Made by a program: the position numbers and the translations under genes
Notes under the pieces: model-generated
The model's input: only the letters and a program-made list of their open reading frames with translations
What the model was told of the DNA's origin: nothing
Databases searched by the model: none
Shown: one piece after another, positions 8,537 through 18,304 of the stretch
How positions within the stretch are numbered: position 1 is the first letter of the stretch
Layout: every line of letters starts with the position of its first letter
Source: AP-15 sp963712825
Lineage (GTDB): Bacteria > Pseudomonadota > Alphaproteobacteria > ATCC43930 > CGMCC-115725
Direction: 5' to 3'
NCBI GenBank assembly: GCA_963712825.1
Contig: CAVQJP010000023.1
Location: forward strand, 186,001 to 250,000
DNA: 64,000 nt

Positions 8537-9385
8537 CTATGCTTTGGCGAGGGCGCGGGCGAGAGCGCAGAATTGCGCGACCGTGAGCTCTTCGGCGCGG
8601 GCGGTCGGCGGCGCGCCGGCTGCCGCGAGCAACGGTTCGACCGGCACGCCCAGCGTTTCGAGGCTTGAGCGCAGCATCTTGCGGCGCTGGCCAAAGGCGG
8701 CGGCGGTGACGCGTTCGAGCATCGGCTTCGAGGCCCCCGCCAACGGCGCGGGGCGCGGCGTCACGGCGACAACCGCCGAGGTCACTTTTGGCGGTGGGAC
8801 AAAGGCGCGCGCCGGCACGTCGAACAGGATGCGCGGCTCGGCCAGCCATTGGGTCATGACCGACAGCCGGCCATAGGCTTTGCTGCGCGGTTCGGCGACA
8901 AGGCGCAACGCGACCTCGCGCTGGAACATCAAGGTCAGGCTGTCGAACGCGCCGATCCGGTCGAGCCAGCCGAGCAGCAGCGCTGTTGCGATGTTGTAGG
9001 GCAGGTTGGCGACGATCTTGCGCGGGGCTGCGGCGAGGGCCGCCGCGTCGAGGTCGAGCGCGTCGCCGGCGACGACCTCCAGCCGGCCGGGACAGGCGGC
9101 GGCAAGCTCGCCCAGTGCCGCAAGACAGCGCGGGTCGCGCTCGACCGCGATGACATGGGCGGCCCCTTCGGCAATTAGCGCGCGGGTCAGCCCGCCTGGA
9201 CCGGCGCCGATTTCGATGATGTTGGCGGCGTCGAGCGGACCCGCGGCGCGGGCGATGCGGCGCGTCAGGTTCAGGTCGAGGAGGAAGTTCTGGCCGAGCC
9301 GGCGCTGGGCGGCGATGCCGTGCCGGGCGATGACCTCGCGCAACGGCGGCAGCGCCGCCAGGGCGGACGCCGACGACGGGTTCAG
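8537..9385 (-). CDS. rsmA: 16S rRNA dimethyladenosine transferase RsmA (KsgA)
   Basis: SAM-dependent enzyme that dimethylates A1518 and A1519 of 16S rRNA. Motifs are LGQNFLLD (N-terminal hallmark), IGAGPGGLTRAL (SAM binding) and NLPYNIATALL (catalytic NLPY). The start is unusual. The frame has no ATG or GTG in the likely region. A CTG at 9385 overlaps the pdxA stop as CTGA and gives a family-like N-terminus ending in LPPLREVIARHG; a TTG at 9343 would start at REVIARHG. I extend to the CTG because of the coupling, but the TTG is a real alternative. Last gene of the lptFGD-surA-pdxA-rsmA operon. Confidence 0.9.
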   Translation of the reverse strand: MNPSSASALAALPPLREVIARHGIAAQRRLGQNFLLDLNLTRRIARAAGPLDAANIIEIGAGPGGLTRALIAEGAAHVIAVERDPRCLAALGELAAACPGRLEVVAGDALDLDAAALAAAPRKIVANLPYNIATALLLGWLDRIGAFDSLTLMFQREVALRLVAEPRSKAYGRLSVMTQWLAEPRILFDVPARAFVPPPKVTSAVVAVTPRPAPLAGASKPMLERVTAAAFGQRRKMLRSSLETLGVPVEPLLAAAGAPPTARAEELTVAQFCALARALAKA

Positions 9386-10396
9386 CCCGGCGGCTCGCAG
9401 CGGGTCCGGCGCGTCGCCGCCATTTCGGCCGCGAGCCGCAACGCCGCGACCAGGCTTTGGGCGCGGGCGACCCCCTTGCCGGCGATGGCGAAGGCAGTGC
9501 CGTGATCGGGCGAGGTGCGCACAAACGGCAGCCCCAGGGTCACGTTGACGCCGCCGTCGAAATCGATCGTCTTGATCGGGATCAGCGCCTGGTCGTGATA
9601 CATGCACAGCGCCGCGTCATAGAGGCGGCGCGCGGCCGCGTGAAACATCGTGTCGGCGGCAAAGGGCCCGCGCGCGTCGATGCCGTCCCGGCGCAGCGCC
9701 GCAATCGCCGGCTCGACGATCTCGATCTCCTCGCGGCCGAGCCCGCCCGCCTCGCCGGCGTGCGGGTTGAGCCCGGCGACCGCGAGCACCGGCGCGGCGA
9801 TGCCGAAATCGCGCTGCAATGCCGCAGCGGCGATCCGGCCGGCCGCGACGATGCCGGGGGTGTCGAGCGTCTCGACCGCCCGACGCAGCGCCAGGTGGAT
9901 CGTCACCGGCACGACGCGCAGCTGCGGACAGACCAGCATCATCACCGGGGTCAGCCCGCCGCCGGCCAATTCCGCCAGGTACTCGGTGTGTCCGGGGTGG
10001 CGAAACCCGGCGCGATAGAGGCTGTCCTTGCTGATCGGGTTGGTTACGACCGCCGCCGCGCGCCCGCCGCGCACATCGGCGACGGCGGCGTCGATCGCGC
10101 CGACGACGGCCGCCGCGTCGGCCGGGTCGGGCTCTCCCGCGCCGCCGCGCACGGGGGCGCCGATCGGCGCCACCGGCAGCGCGGTCGGGAAGATATCGGC
10201 GCTCTCGGCGGGGTCGGCGATCGGGCGCACCGGCACCGGCCAGCCGAGCTGCGCCGCCAGTCGGGCCAGCCGCTCCGGGATCGTCGATCAAGTAAAAAGC
10301 CGGGACGCCTTCGGCCCGTCCGAGCCACGCCTTCAGCGCGATTTCGCCGCCGATCCCGGCGGGCTCACCCATCGTCAAGGCGAGCGGCAGCTCCAT
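9382..10396 (-). CDS. pdxA: 4-hydroxythreonine-4-phosphate dehydrogenase PdxA, apparent frameshift
   Basis: Pyridoxal phosphate synthesis enzyme. The first 42 or so codons (from ATG 10396: MELPLALTMGEPAGIGGEIA... to FYLIDDP) are in one frame and the remainder (RLARLAAQLGWPVPVRPIAD... to 9382) is in another. Removing one base from the CCCGG run at 10275-10279 (minus-strand reading GATCCCGGAGCGG) restores one continuous protein of about 337 residues. The three metal-site His segments (HPGHTEYL, NPHAGE, MYHDQAL) all lie in the intact part. This is either a sequencing error or a real inactivating indel; conservation on both sides favours error. It overlaps rsmA and follows surA closely. Confidence 0.88.
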
Positions 10397-10399
10397 TCT

Positions 10400-11755
10400 T
10401 CACACCCGGACGTCGACAAAGGCGGTGCGCCGCAGATCGCGCAGATAGCGCCGCGCCAGCGCGTCGAGCCGACCGCGCATCAGGCTGTCGGCGACACTGT
10501 CGCGGGTCGGGGCAGCCGGCTTGGCATCGCTTTTGCCGCACACCATGATCACGCCGATGCCGTTTTTTTGCAGGATCGGCTGCGACGGCTGCCCGACCCC
10601 CAGCCCCAGGACCACGCTGCGCATCGCCGGTGCAATCTGGCTCAGCCGCAAATCGCCCTGGCTTGACAGCTGTGGCGCCTCGGTCTTGCCGATCCGCAGC
10701 ATGTCGTCGCAATTCTTGGCCTCGGTCCTGACGTTTTGCGCCTGGGCGAGCGCTGCGCGCCGTGCCTCTTCGCTCGTCGACGCCGGCAGCGGGAAGACCA
10801 CCTGAACGATGTGCAGCACGGTGTCGTTCTCGCTCGCGGTGCCGCCGCCGCGGCGGTCGACGACGAGCAGCAGGTAATAGCCGCCGGCGGCGCGGATCGG
10901 CGCCGACAGCTCGCCCGGACGCATGTCGGCGACGGCCTTGGCCAGGGGCGGGCTCAGCTCGGCCGGGTGAACCCAGCCGACGTCGCCGCCGACCGCCGCC
11001 GTCGGCGATTGCGAGAATTGCTGCGCCACGGCGGAGAACCGCGCCCCCTGCTTCATCTGCTCGACGAGCCGCTCTGCTTGCGCGCGGATCTCGTCATCCT
11101 GCCGCGGGTTGTCGACCGCGAGAAAAATCTCGGCGACCCGCGCTTCGGGCGCGTCCTCGTTCTGCTTCAGCCGCTTCAGCGTGTCGTCGATCTCTTCGTC
11201 CGAGACCGGGTCGATTTCGGCGGCGAGCTGGCGCACCACCTTGGCCCATTCGACCGACGCGGTGACCTGGCTGACAAGCGCGCTGTGCTCGATGCCGTCG
11301 GCTTTGAGCACCTGGTCGAGCTGTTCGGGCTTCATGTTGTTTTGCTGGGCGATCGAGGCGATTGCCTTGTCGACCTCCTCGGTCGTCGCGGTGATGTTCC
11401 GGCGCTTGGCCTCCTGCGTCTCCAGCTTCTCGTCGACGAGCGTGCGCAAGACCTGTGCCGCAAGCCGCTGGCGCGCCTCGGGCGTGTCCGGGATCGCGGT
11501 CGACAGCATGACCATGCGGACGCGCGAGGCGAGATCGGCGACCGAGATCACCTCGTCGTTGACAACGGCGGCAATCCGGGTCTGGGGGTAGAGCGGCGCC
11601 TGCTGCTGGCCCGGCTCCTGACCCTGGATGGCCGCCGGCGGGGCGGTGCGTCCCGCCGGCACTCTCGGGGTCGACGCGTGCGCCGCCGTCGCGAGCAGGG
11701 CGGACGACCCGGCAATCGCGACCTGCAGGATCAAAAGGAATCGGCTCAGCGTCAT
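10400..11755 (-). CDS. surA: periplasmic chaperone/peptidyl-prolyl isomerase SurA
   Basis: Periplasmic chaperone for outer-membrane protein folding, including LptD. About 451 residues from ATG 11755: a signal peptide (MTLSRFLLILQVAIAG... to AHA), a SurA N-terminal domain (AVVNDEVISVADLASRVRM), and a PpiC-type rotamase domain (FSAVAQQFSQSPTA, GGDVGWVHPAELSPPL), followed by a C-terminal helix region. A GTG at 11785 would add ten residues before the signal peptide and is less likely. It lies 3 bp before pdxA and about 100 bp after lptD, the usual alphaproteobacterial order. Confidence 0.93.
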   Translation of the reverse strand: MTLSRFLLILQVAIAGSSALLATAAHASTPRVPAGRTAPPAAIQGQEPGQQQAPLYPQTRIAAVVNDEVISVADLASRVRMVMLSTAIPDTPEARQRLAAQVLRTLVDEKLETQEAKRRNITATTEEVDKAIASIAQQNNMKPEQLDQVLKADGIEHSALVSQVTASVEWAKVVRQLAAEIDPVSDEEIDDTLKRLKQNEDAPEARVAEIFLAVDNPRQDDEIRAQAERLVEQMKQGARFSAVAQQFSQSPTAAVGGDVGWVHPAELSPPLAKAVADMRPGELSAPIRAAGGYYLLLVVDRRGGGTASENDTVLHIVQVVFPLPASTSEEARRAALAQAQNVRTEAKNCDDMLRIGKTEAPQLSSQGDLRLSQIAPAMRSVVLGLGVGQPSQPILQKNGIGVIMVCGKSDAKPAAPTRDSVADSLMRGRLDALARRYLRDLRRTAFVDVRV

Positions 11756-11858
11756 CGGCAGGCGACCCGACACATTGCAGCGCACCTGTTCTTATCCTTT
11801 TTGGTCGCGGTTGTCGCCTCTGCGCTGCGGCCCGACAGGGGCTCGTCCGGACCGCGCT

Positions 11859-14234
11859 TCAGCCGCCGGTTCCGGCGACCGAGGCGACCGTGCCGCCGAT
11901 TTCGCCGATGTTCTTCAACACGATGCTGAACAGCACCGAATAGCCGGGGGTCACCGCGCCGTTGGTGATCCCGGATTGCGTGATCGCCCCGACAAAGGCC
12001 ATGCACTCGTCCTGATAAATTGCCGAGAGCGAGGCGTAAAGGCTGCTGTTGCTCGATTCCGGCGTCGTCACCCCGTTGACGATGTTGGAGCTCCCGCTGA
12101 GGTTGATGGTCTCGCTGCCTTGCAGCGACCAGTACCGGGTGAGCTTCGCGGTCGCCGTGAAGGTCAGCTGCTCCTGCTTGCCGTAGAGCACCGACTGGCC
12201 GGTGGTCGGATTGGTCACGACATCGCTCGGGACCTGCGCCGGGATCAGGATAAAGGTGGCGCCGACCCGCAGATTGTTCGGTCCGGTGGTCATCGAGGCT
12301 TGCTGCTCGTGATACGCGAAATTGGTGCTGTCGAGGCGAAAGCGATAGATCAGGTCGAGATAGGAGCTGGGCTCCAGCACGACCCGGCCGACGACATCGG
12401 AGAGCCGGTCGAACGCTCCCGACCCCGGCGGCAGAAACGGGTTGACCTCGGCGCGGTAGCTTTGCCCGATGAGCGCCCGGTAGCTGCCGCCGGTGTTGTC
12501 GTAAAGACCGAGCTTGAGCCCGTAATCGACCCGCTGACCGGTGTCGACAACATCGTAGCCGGCAAGCCGGTCGGGTCGAAACAGCAGCGAATCGTCATAA
12601 TCGAAGGACAGGCTGTCCTCGTTGGGGATTTTGCGCTGGTTGCCGCCGTTGGGTGCCGCATAAACCGCGGCGATCGGCTCGATCAGCGGGGTCAGCGTCC
12701 CCGGATGGACCAGCGGGTAGCTCCATTTGAGCCCGACCTGGGGAAAGACGCGGCCGTCCAGAAAATTGGGGTTGATCGGCTCGGCCGCCGGCGCTCCGTT
12801 AAACGGGAAATAGGCCGAGGGCAGGTCCGGGTTCGACAATGGGCTCAGATCGTTGACCCAATAGCCGTCGCCGCGCGTGCTGGCGGTAAACTCGTATTGG
12901 CCGCCGATCCCGTCGCGAAAGGTCCGCTCCCATTCCGCGCCGAGCGACATGCGCCTGGTCTGGGTGCCGGTTACGCGCACGATGTCGAGCAGGTTCTGGT
13001 TCAGGTTCCAGCGGCCGCCGAGCGCATCGGGATCGCTCTGCCAGTTGTGGTTGACGACCGGCAGCACGATCGGCTGGGTCGACACCCCGAGCCCCGGAAC
13101 CAACGGCTGAAACGCGTAGGCGTCGACATCGGTCGACGAGCGCCGGCCGAAGCCCTCGGCGAAGACGCGACTGATTTCAGCGTTGAGCGGCGGGTTGCCG
13201 TAGCCGAATTGCAGCAGGTAGGCCTGGTCGGAGGAGCGCTGCACGTTAAACCCGGTCCGCCAGTCCTCGCTGACGTCGAACTCGCTTTGCGCGTTGATGT
13301 TGCCGCGCAGCTGACCGTGATTGATCTGCGCGTCGGTCGGGTTGCTGTAGTTGATGCTGCCGAGCGCGTCGAGCGTTCCGTCGCCGAACAATTGGCGGTA
13401 TTCGGTCCCGAGCACCGGCCCCGCCTTGCTGGTGATCCGCGGGAAAAGCGTGATGTCCTTGTCCGGCCCGAGCACCAGGAAATACGGTGTCGCGACTTGA
13501 AAGCCGACCGAGCTGGAGCTGCCCAGGGACGGGGTCAGAAAGCCGCTCGCGCGTTTGACCGTGGGGTCGGGCATCGAGATGTAGGGGGTGTAGAATACCG
13601 GCCAGCCGTCGATTTCCATCGTCGCGTCGCGCATCTCGATCAGCTTGAACTCCTTGTCGTGGTCGATCTGGCGGGCGACGAACTGCCAGGCCGGCGGCGC
13701 GCTCGGGTCGTTTTTGCACAGGTCGCACGGCGAGTAGACGCCGCGGCGCAGCTCGGTCCGGTTGTGGTTGGTCAGGCGCGCGGTGTTCGCCGCCAGGCGC
13801 GAGCGGTCGGCGAGCAGCATCCGCACATTCTCGGCGAACCCGTCGCCCATCGCATTGCGCAGCTCGAGATATTCGGCGAACAGGATTTCGCCCGTCGGTT
13901 GCGACAGGCTGACATGCCCCGACGCGGTCATCGTGTCGGTGCGCTGGTTGTAGGTCACGGTGTCGGCCAAGAGCACGTCGCCGTTTTGCGCCACCTCGAC
14001 ATGTCCGCGCGCGATCGTCAGCCCAAGATCGCTGTTGTGCTCGATTTCGTCGGCGCGCAGCACGATCGGGGCATTCGCGTTCTGCTTAGGGTTGCGGGTA
14101 AGGCCGAGCTGGGCGGCCGCCGGTCCGGCGGCGGCGACCGACAGCGCCAGCATCGCCATGGCGACGAGACGGCGCCACGATGCGATCTCGGGCCGGCGGC
14201 GCGGGCGGCAACCTGGCCGCGGCGGCCGCGCCAT
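11859..14234 (-). CDS. lptD: LPS-assembly protein LptD
   Basis: Outer-membrane beta-barrel that inserts LPS into the outer leaflet. 791 residues from ATG 14234: an Arg-rich signal peptide ending PAAAQL, an OstA/LptA-like beta-jellyroll (IVLRADEIEHNSDLGLTIARG, DTVTYNQRTDTMTASG), then a long C-terminal barrel (LptD_C) with YMTPYISMPDP-like turn sequences (seen as YTPYISMPDP) and many alternating strands. The start overlaps the lptG stop by one base (TGATG), indicating translational coupling. The neighbours lptG, lptF and surA serve the same LPS export route. Confidence 0.95.
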   Translation of the reverse strand: MARPPRPGCRPRRRPEIASWRRLVAMAMLALSVAAAGPAAAQLGLTRNPKQNANAPIVLRADEIEHNSDLGLTIARGHVEVAQNGDVLLADTVTYNQRTDTMTASGHVSLSQPTGEILFAEYLELRNAMGDGFAENVRMLLADRSRLAANTARLTNHNRTELRRGVYSPCDLCKNDPSAPPAWQFVARQIDHDKEFKLIEMRDATMEIDGWPVFYTPYISMPDPTVKRASGFLTPSLGSSSSVGFQVATPYFLVLGPDKDITLFPRITSKAGPVLGTEYRQLFGDGTLDALGSINYSNPTDAQINHGQLRGNINAQSEFDVSEDWRTGFNVQRSSDQAYLLQFGYGNPPLNAEISRVFAEGFGRRSSTDVDAYAFQPLVPGLGVSTQPIVLPVVNHNWQSDPDALGGRWNLNQNLLDIVRVTGTQTRRMSLGAEWERTFRDGIGGQYEFTASTRGDGYWVNDLSPLSNPDLPSAYFPFNGAPAAEPINPNFLDGRVFPQVGLKWSYPLVHPGTLTPLIEPIAAVYAAPNGGNQRKIPNEDSLSFDYDDSLLFRPDRLAGYDVVDTGQRVDYGLKLGLYDNTGGSYRALIGQSYRAEVNPFLPPGSGAFDRLSDVVGRVVLEPSSYLDLIYRFRLDSTNFAYHEQQASMTTGPNNLRVGATFILIPAQVPSDVVTNPTTGQSVLYGKQEQLTFTATAKLTRYWSLQGSETINLSGSSNIVNGVTTPESSNSSLYASLSAIYQDECMAFVGAITQSGITNGAVTPGYSVLFSIVLKNIGEIGGTVASVAGTGG

Positions 14235-15331
14235 CAGCCGTCCTCCAGGTGCAGCAGGGTCGAGGCCCCAAAGATCAGGCTGACCCCGGTCGGCGTCCAC
14301 GCGGCGAGCGCCACCGGGACCTTTGCCGAGATGCCGAGCGCGAACACGATGTTGGAGACGACGTAGAGGACAAAGCCGCTGGCGACCCCGCCGACCACCA
14401 TCAAGGTGGTGCCGCCGCGGCGCTGCATGCGCAGGCTGAAGATGGCGGCGACCAGAACCAGCGCACACAGCAGAAAGGGACGGGCCAGCAGCACGTCGTA
14501 ATGCAGGCGCTGGCGCTGCGCCGGGAAGCCGGACCGCTCCAGCAGCTCAATGTAGCCCGGCAGATCCCAAAACGACATCGTGTCGGGCGAGGCAAAGCTC
14601 TCCTCGATCTTGCGCGCCGTCAGCGGGGTCGGCAATTGCCAGCGGGCGAAGGCCTCGGGCGGCTTGTCGGGACGCCAGCGCACCCCGTTCTCGATGTCCC
14701 AGGCGCCGCTTTTGAGCCGCGCGGTGCGGGCGTCGATGCGCGAGGCGAAGCGGGTGTGGTCGTCGAAAAAGAAGATCGAGACGTTGGTCAGCACCATGTC
14801 ATGCGAGGCGAGGTCGGCGCCGTGGATGATGACCTGGTTGCCGGCGGCGTCGCTCTGCCGCAGCCAAAATCCGGCGCTCGACAGCAATGTGTTGTCGGAG
14901 CCTTCGCTGAGGATGCGGGCGTCGAGCTTTTCGTAGGCCGCCGCCGCGACCGAGGCGACCGGGTTGAAGATCGTCACCGCGGCGATGCCGATCAGCAGCG
15001 CCACCAGCACCGCCGGGGTCAGAAACTGCCACACCGAGACGCCGGCGGCCCGCGCGACGACGAGCTCGTTGTTGCGGGTCAGCCGCCAGAAGGCGAGCAT
15101 CGTCCCGAACAGGATCGCGAACGGCAGGACCTCCTGCGCGGTCTGCGGCGACTGCAAGGCCGCCATCTCGAGCAACAGCCCGAGGGTCGCCTGGATGCGC
15201 GAGCCGCCGCGGCAAATCAGCTCGATGTAGTCGGCGAGAAAGGTGATGATCGCCATCGCCCCGAAGACACCGCAGAACCATCCGAAAAAATGGCGGGCGA
15301 TGTAGGCGGACAGGGTTTTTCCGAGGTGCAA
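14234..15331 (-). CDS. lptG: LPS export ABC transporter permease LptG
   Basis: 365-residue inner-membrane permease of the LptB2FG transporter that extracts LPS. Three N-terminal helices (starting ARHFFGWFCGVFGAMAII), a periplasmic jellyroll domain in the middle (about residues 130-265), and three C-terminal helices (about 275-360). The conserved LTRNNELVVARAAGVS coupling segment, which docks on LptB, is present near residues 84-99. It is separated by 30 bp from lptF and overlaps lptD by one base. lptB is not in the window. Confidence 0.94.
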   Translation of the reverse strand: MHLGKTLSAYIARHFFGWFCGVFGAMAIITFLADYIELICRGGSRIQATLGLLLEMAALQSPQTAQEVLPFAILFGTMLAFWRLTRNNELVVARAAGVSVWQFLTPAVLVALLIGIAAVTIFNPVASVAAAAYEKLDARILSEGSDNTLLSSAGFWLRQSDAAGNQVIIHGADLASHDMVLTNVSIFFFDDHTRFASRIDARTARLKSGAWDIENGVRWRPDKPPEAFARWQLPTPLTARKIEESFASPDTMSFWDLPGYIELLERSGFPAQRQRLHYDVLLARPFLLCALVLVAAIFSLRMQRRGGTTLMVVGGVASGFVLYVVSNIVFALGISAKVPVALAAWTPTGVSLIFGASTLLHLEDG

Positions 15332-15361
15332 CGGCGATCGCCCGACGAGCCGAACCGATGG

Positions 15362-16486
15362 TCAGTGCGCGCGGGCGGCGGCGTAGGCCGGCCAGCGCAG
15401 CCCGAAGCGGATCCCGCGATTGAGCAGGATCGTCAAGCCCACCGCGAACGGCAGCAGATCGACCACGTACATCAGCGGCATCGCCTGGTCAAAGCGGGCG
15501 GCGAGATCGTCGACGCCGAGACTGGCGATTTGGTAGAAAAACGCCGCGGCGATCGCGACGATGATGCGCCTGACCTGCCCGCGCCGGCTGAATTCGCCGG
15601 GCAGCAGACAGGCCAGCGGTATCAATGCAAAGCCGAGCACCGACAGCGGCACCAGCAACCGCTGATGCAATTCGACGGAAAAGCTTTTCCGCACGAGCGG
15701 GTCGAGCCCCGGGGGAGGAAACAGCAGCCCGCCGAGAAAGCGCTCCTGCGCCCCGCGAAAGCGCACGCCCGGGGCGTCCTGCAGGCTGTCGAGGTCGAGG
15801 GTGTAGCGCTCGAAGGTGAGCACGGAAAGCTTGCGGGTTTGCGGGTCGAATTGCTGACGGTCTCCGTTCACCATGACAATTCGCGAGCCGGCCGCAGTGT
15901 CGACAAACGCGGCGCGCTCGGCAAGGATCGTGATCGGCCGCTGGGGGTCGCGGTTGTCGTTGATCAAGAGGCCGACGACGTCGCCGTTGGCGTCGCGGTT
16001 GCGAATGTAGAAAGTCAGCTTGTCCGAAATCGTCGTAAACGTACCCTCCTGGATCAGGCTCGAGACGAAGCGGTTGCGAATCTCGAACTGCAGATCCTTG
16101 AAGGCTCGGCTGGTAACGGGCAGCACATAGAGCGACAAGCTCATCAAGATGGCAAAGGCGACTGCGGCGAGTATCAGCACCGGGCGGGTCAACGCCATCG
16201 GGCTCAGTCCCGCCGCCCGCATGACGACGAGCTCGCTTTCGGCGGTCAGCCGGCTGAAAGTGAACAGCACCGCGATAAAGACACCAATCGGAAGCACGAT
16301 ATCGAGAAACCGCGGCAACAGCAGCATCGCCAGATAAAGGAAGATGTCGACCGACAATCCGCGGTTCACGATCAGGTCAATCAGGCGAAGCGACTGGGCG
16401 AGCCAGACCGCGGCGCTGAGCGCGGCGGTCACGAACACCATGACGCCAAAGCACTGACGCAGAATGTAGCGGGTGAGCCCGGTCAT
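15362..16486 (-). CDS. lptF: LPS export ABC transporter permease LptF
   Basis: 374-residue partner permease of LptG. Helices near residues 10-30, 50-75 and 95-120, a periplasmic jellyroll, and three C-terminal helices. The coupling helix sequence LTAESELVVMRAAGLSPMAL matches the LptF/LptG signature that contacts LptB. The ATG at 16486 gives the family N-terminus MTGLTRYILRQ; the longer open frame upstream has no support. First gene of the operon; its promoter should lie in the 141-bp divergent gap before the ArnT-like gene. Confidence 0.94.
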   Translation of the reverse strand: MTGLTRYILRQCFGVMVFVTAALSAAVWLAQSLRLIDLIVNRGLSVDIFLYLAMLLLPRFLDIVLPIGVFIAVLFTFSRLTAESELVVMRAAGLSPMALTRPVLILAAVAFAILMSLSLYVLPVTSRAFKDLQFEIRNRFVSSLIQEGTFTTISDKLTFYIRNRDANGDVVGLLINDNRDPQRPITILAERAAFVDTAAGSRIVMVNGDRQQFDPQTRKLSVLTFERYTLDLDSLQDAPGVRFRGAQERFLGGLLFPPPGLDPLVRKSFSVELHQRLLVPLSVLGFALIPLACLLPGEFSRRGQVRRIIVAIAAAFFYQIASLGVDDLAARFDQAMPLMYVVDLLPFAVGLTILLNRGIRFGLRWPAYAAARAH

Positions 16487-16627
16487 CGACGCGCGATCAT
16501 ATGCAGGCGGTCCGGGGTCGGAAAGAGGCATCTCCCGGCGCAGCCGGGTCGCCGAGCCGGCCGTCCGACTATGGTAAGAGGCGCAGCCTAAGGGCCGTTC
16601 CTTCCGAACGCGAGCGACAGGGATATC

Positions 16628-18304
16628 GTGGCATTGGTGAACCCCCGAGCGAAACAGCCCGATCGGATTGTGTCGCCGGCGGGCGAGATCGCCGCGCGGC
16701 ACCCTCGCGCCGACGCTTCTCCCGCGCTTCCCGAAACCGGACTGCGGAAAGGCGGCGGCGCCGATAGCACTCGTTTTGCCGCGCGCCACATCGGTTCGGG
16801 TTGGCCGATTGCCGCGGCGGCGGCCGCGCTCGCGGTGCTGACGGCGTTGCGGCTGGCGCTGGCAGCGGCGATGCCGCTCACGCCCGACGAGGCGTATTAC
16901 TGGGTTTGGTCGCGGACGTTGGCGCCCGGCTATTTCGACCATCCTCCGATGGTCGCGTTTTGGATTCGCGCCGGAACCTGGCTCGCCGGCAACTCAGCGC
17001 TGGGCGTGCGGCTGCTTGGGCCGCTCTCGGCGGCGATCGGCTCGGTGGTGCTCTGGGACGCGGCAGACCGCCTGCTGCCCGGCCGGAACGCCGGCATCGT
17101 GGCGGCCTCGCTCTTGAACGCCACGCTCTTTGTCGGCGCCGGCGCGATGATCATGACGCCCGATTTGCCCTTGCTGATGTTCTGGCTGCTCGCGCTCTGG
17201 GCGATGGCGCGAATTGTCGCCGGCGGCTCCGGGGGCTGGTGGCCGGCGGTTGGCCTGTTTGTCGGCTTGGCCTTCGACAGCAAGTATACCGCAGCGCTGC
17301 TGGCGCTCGGCGTCGGCATATGGCTGGCGGCGGCGGGGCGAGCATGGCTGCGGCGGCGGGAACCGTATGTCGCCGCCGCGCTGGCGCTGGTCGTCGTCTC
17401 GCCGGTGCTGTGGTGGAACGCCACGCATCAATGGGTCAGCTTTCTGAGGCAGGGCGTGCGGATCGGCGTCTGGTCGCCGGGCCGGGCGCCGCAATACCTG
17501 CTGGAGCTTCTCGGCGGTCAAATTGCTCTCGCGACACCGCTGGTTTTCTTGCTCTGCGTCGCCGGGATCGCCCGCGCCGTGCGTTCCGCTTGGCGCGACG
17601 GCGATCCGGCCTGGTGCCTGCTCGCGATCCTCAGCCTGTTGCCGGCGCTGATCTTTGTTCAGCATGCGGTCGGGGACCGGGTTCAGGCGAATTGGCCGGT
17701 GGTCCTCTATCCGGCCGCTGCGGTGGCGGCGGCGGGATTGAGCGGACGGTTTTGGCGCGGCCTGCGAATTCCCGCGATTGCGCTCGGCTTTTTTATGACC
17801 GGCGCGGTTTACGTGCAGGCGGCGTTTGCGCCGCTGTCGCTGCCATCCAAACTCGATCCGATCGCACGGCAGATGGGCGGTTGGCAGGATTTCGCGGCCA
17901 CCCTCGAAGATGCGCGCCGCCGCAGCGGCGCCGGCTTTGTCGCGGCGGACCAGTCCGGCCTTGCTGCCGAACTGGCCCGCGACCTGCCGCCTGCCGTGCC
18001 GGTGATCGGCGTCGGGCCACGCTGGCGGACCTTCAACCTGCCGGCGGCGGCGGTGGGCCGGCTTCCCGGCATTCTGGTGGAATCCGATCGCCACGCAACG
18101 TCGATCTGGCCTGCGATAAAGGAAATCGGCACAGTCAACCGCGAACAGGACGGCATCGTGATCCAGACATACCGGCTCTATCTCGCTGTCTCCGACCACT
18201 CGACCAGCGCGGTTTTTTTGCCGCATCCACCGGGCACATTCCCTGCAGCCAGAGCCGGCGCCTCCGGAACGCCGACAATTCCCCATGCCCATGCAAACCC
18301 GTAA
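16628..18304 (+). CDS. ArnT-like (GT39/PMT_2) membrane glycosyltransferase
   Basis: 558 residues with about eleven hydrophobic helices beginning near residue 58, after an Arg/Pro-rich cytoplasmic N-terminus. The first periplasmic loop has the conserved acidic motif MPLTPDEAYYWVW followed by YFDHPPMVAFWIR, typical of the GT39/GT83 family that moves sugars from undecaprenyl or dolichyl carriers (ArnT adds aminoarabinose to lipid A). The substrate here is unknown. Start GTG 16628 has AGGGA nearby. It separates the lptFGD operon from pepA, which are usually neighbours, so it looks inserted into the ancestral order. Confidence 0.8.
   Translation: MALVNPRAKQPDRIVSPAGEIAARHPRADASPALPETGLRKGGGADSTRFAARHIGSGWPIAAAAAALAVLTALRLALAAAMPLTPDEAYYWVWSRTLAPGYFDHPPMVAFWIRAGTWLAGNSALGVRLLGPLSAAIGSVVLWDAADRLLPGRNAGIVAASLLNATLFVGAGAMIMTPDLPLLMFWLLALWAMARIVAGGSGGWWPAVGLFVGLAFDSKYTAALLALGVGIWLAAAGRAWLRRREPYVAAALALVVVSPVLWWNATHQWVSFLRQGVRIGVWSPGRAPQYLLELLGGQIALATPLVFLLCVAGIARAVRSAWRDGDPAWCLLAILSLLPALIFVQHAVGDRVQANWPVVLYPAAAVAAAGLSGRFWRGLRIPAIALGFFMTGAVYVQAAFAPLSLPSKLDPIARQMGGWQDFAATLEDARRRSGAGFVAADQSGLAAELARDLPPAVPVIGVGPRWRTFNLPAAAVGRLPGILVESDRHATSIWPAIKEIGTVNREQDGIVIQTYRLYLAVSDHSTSAVFLPHPPGTFPAARAGASGTPTIPHAHANP

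Noticed and set aside
11628..16591. Very long plus-strand open frames opposite surA, lptD, lptG and lptF
   Set aside because: They run antisense to unmistakable Lpt genes; their Arg/Asp/Gly/His-rich translation is typical of antisense frames in high G+C DNA.
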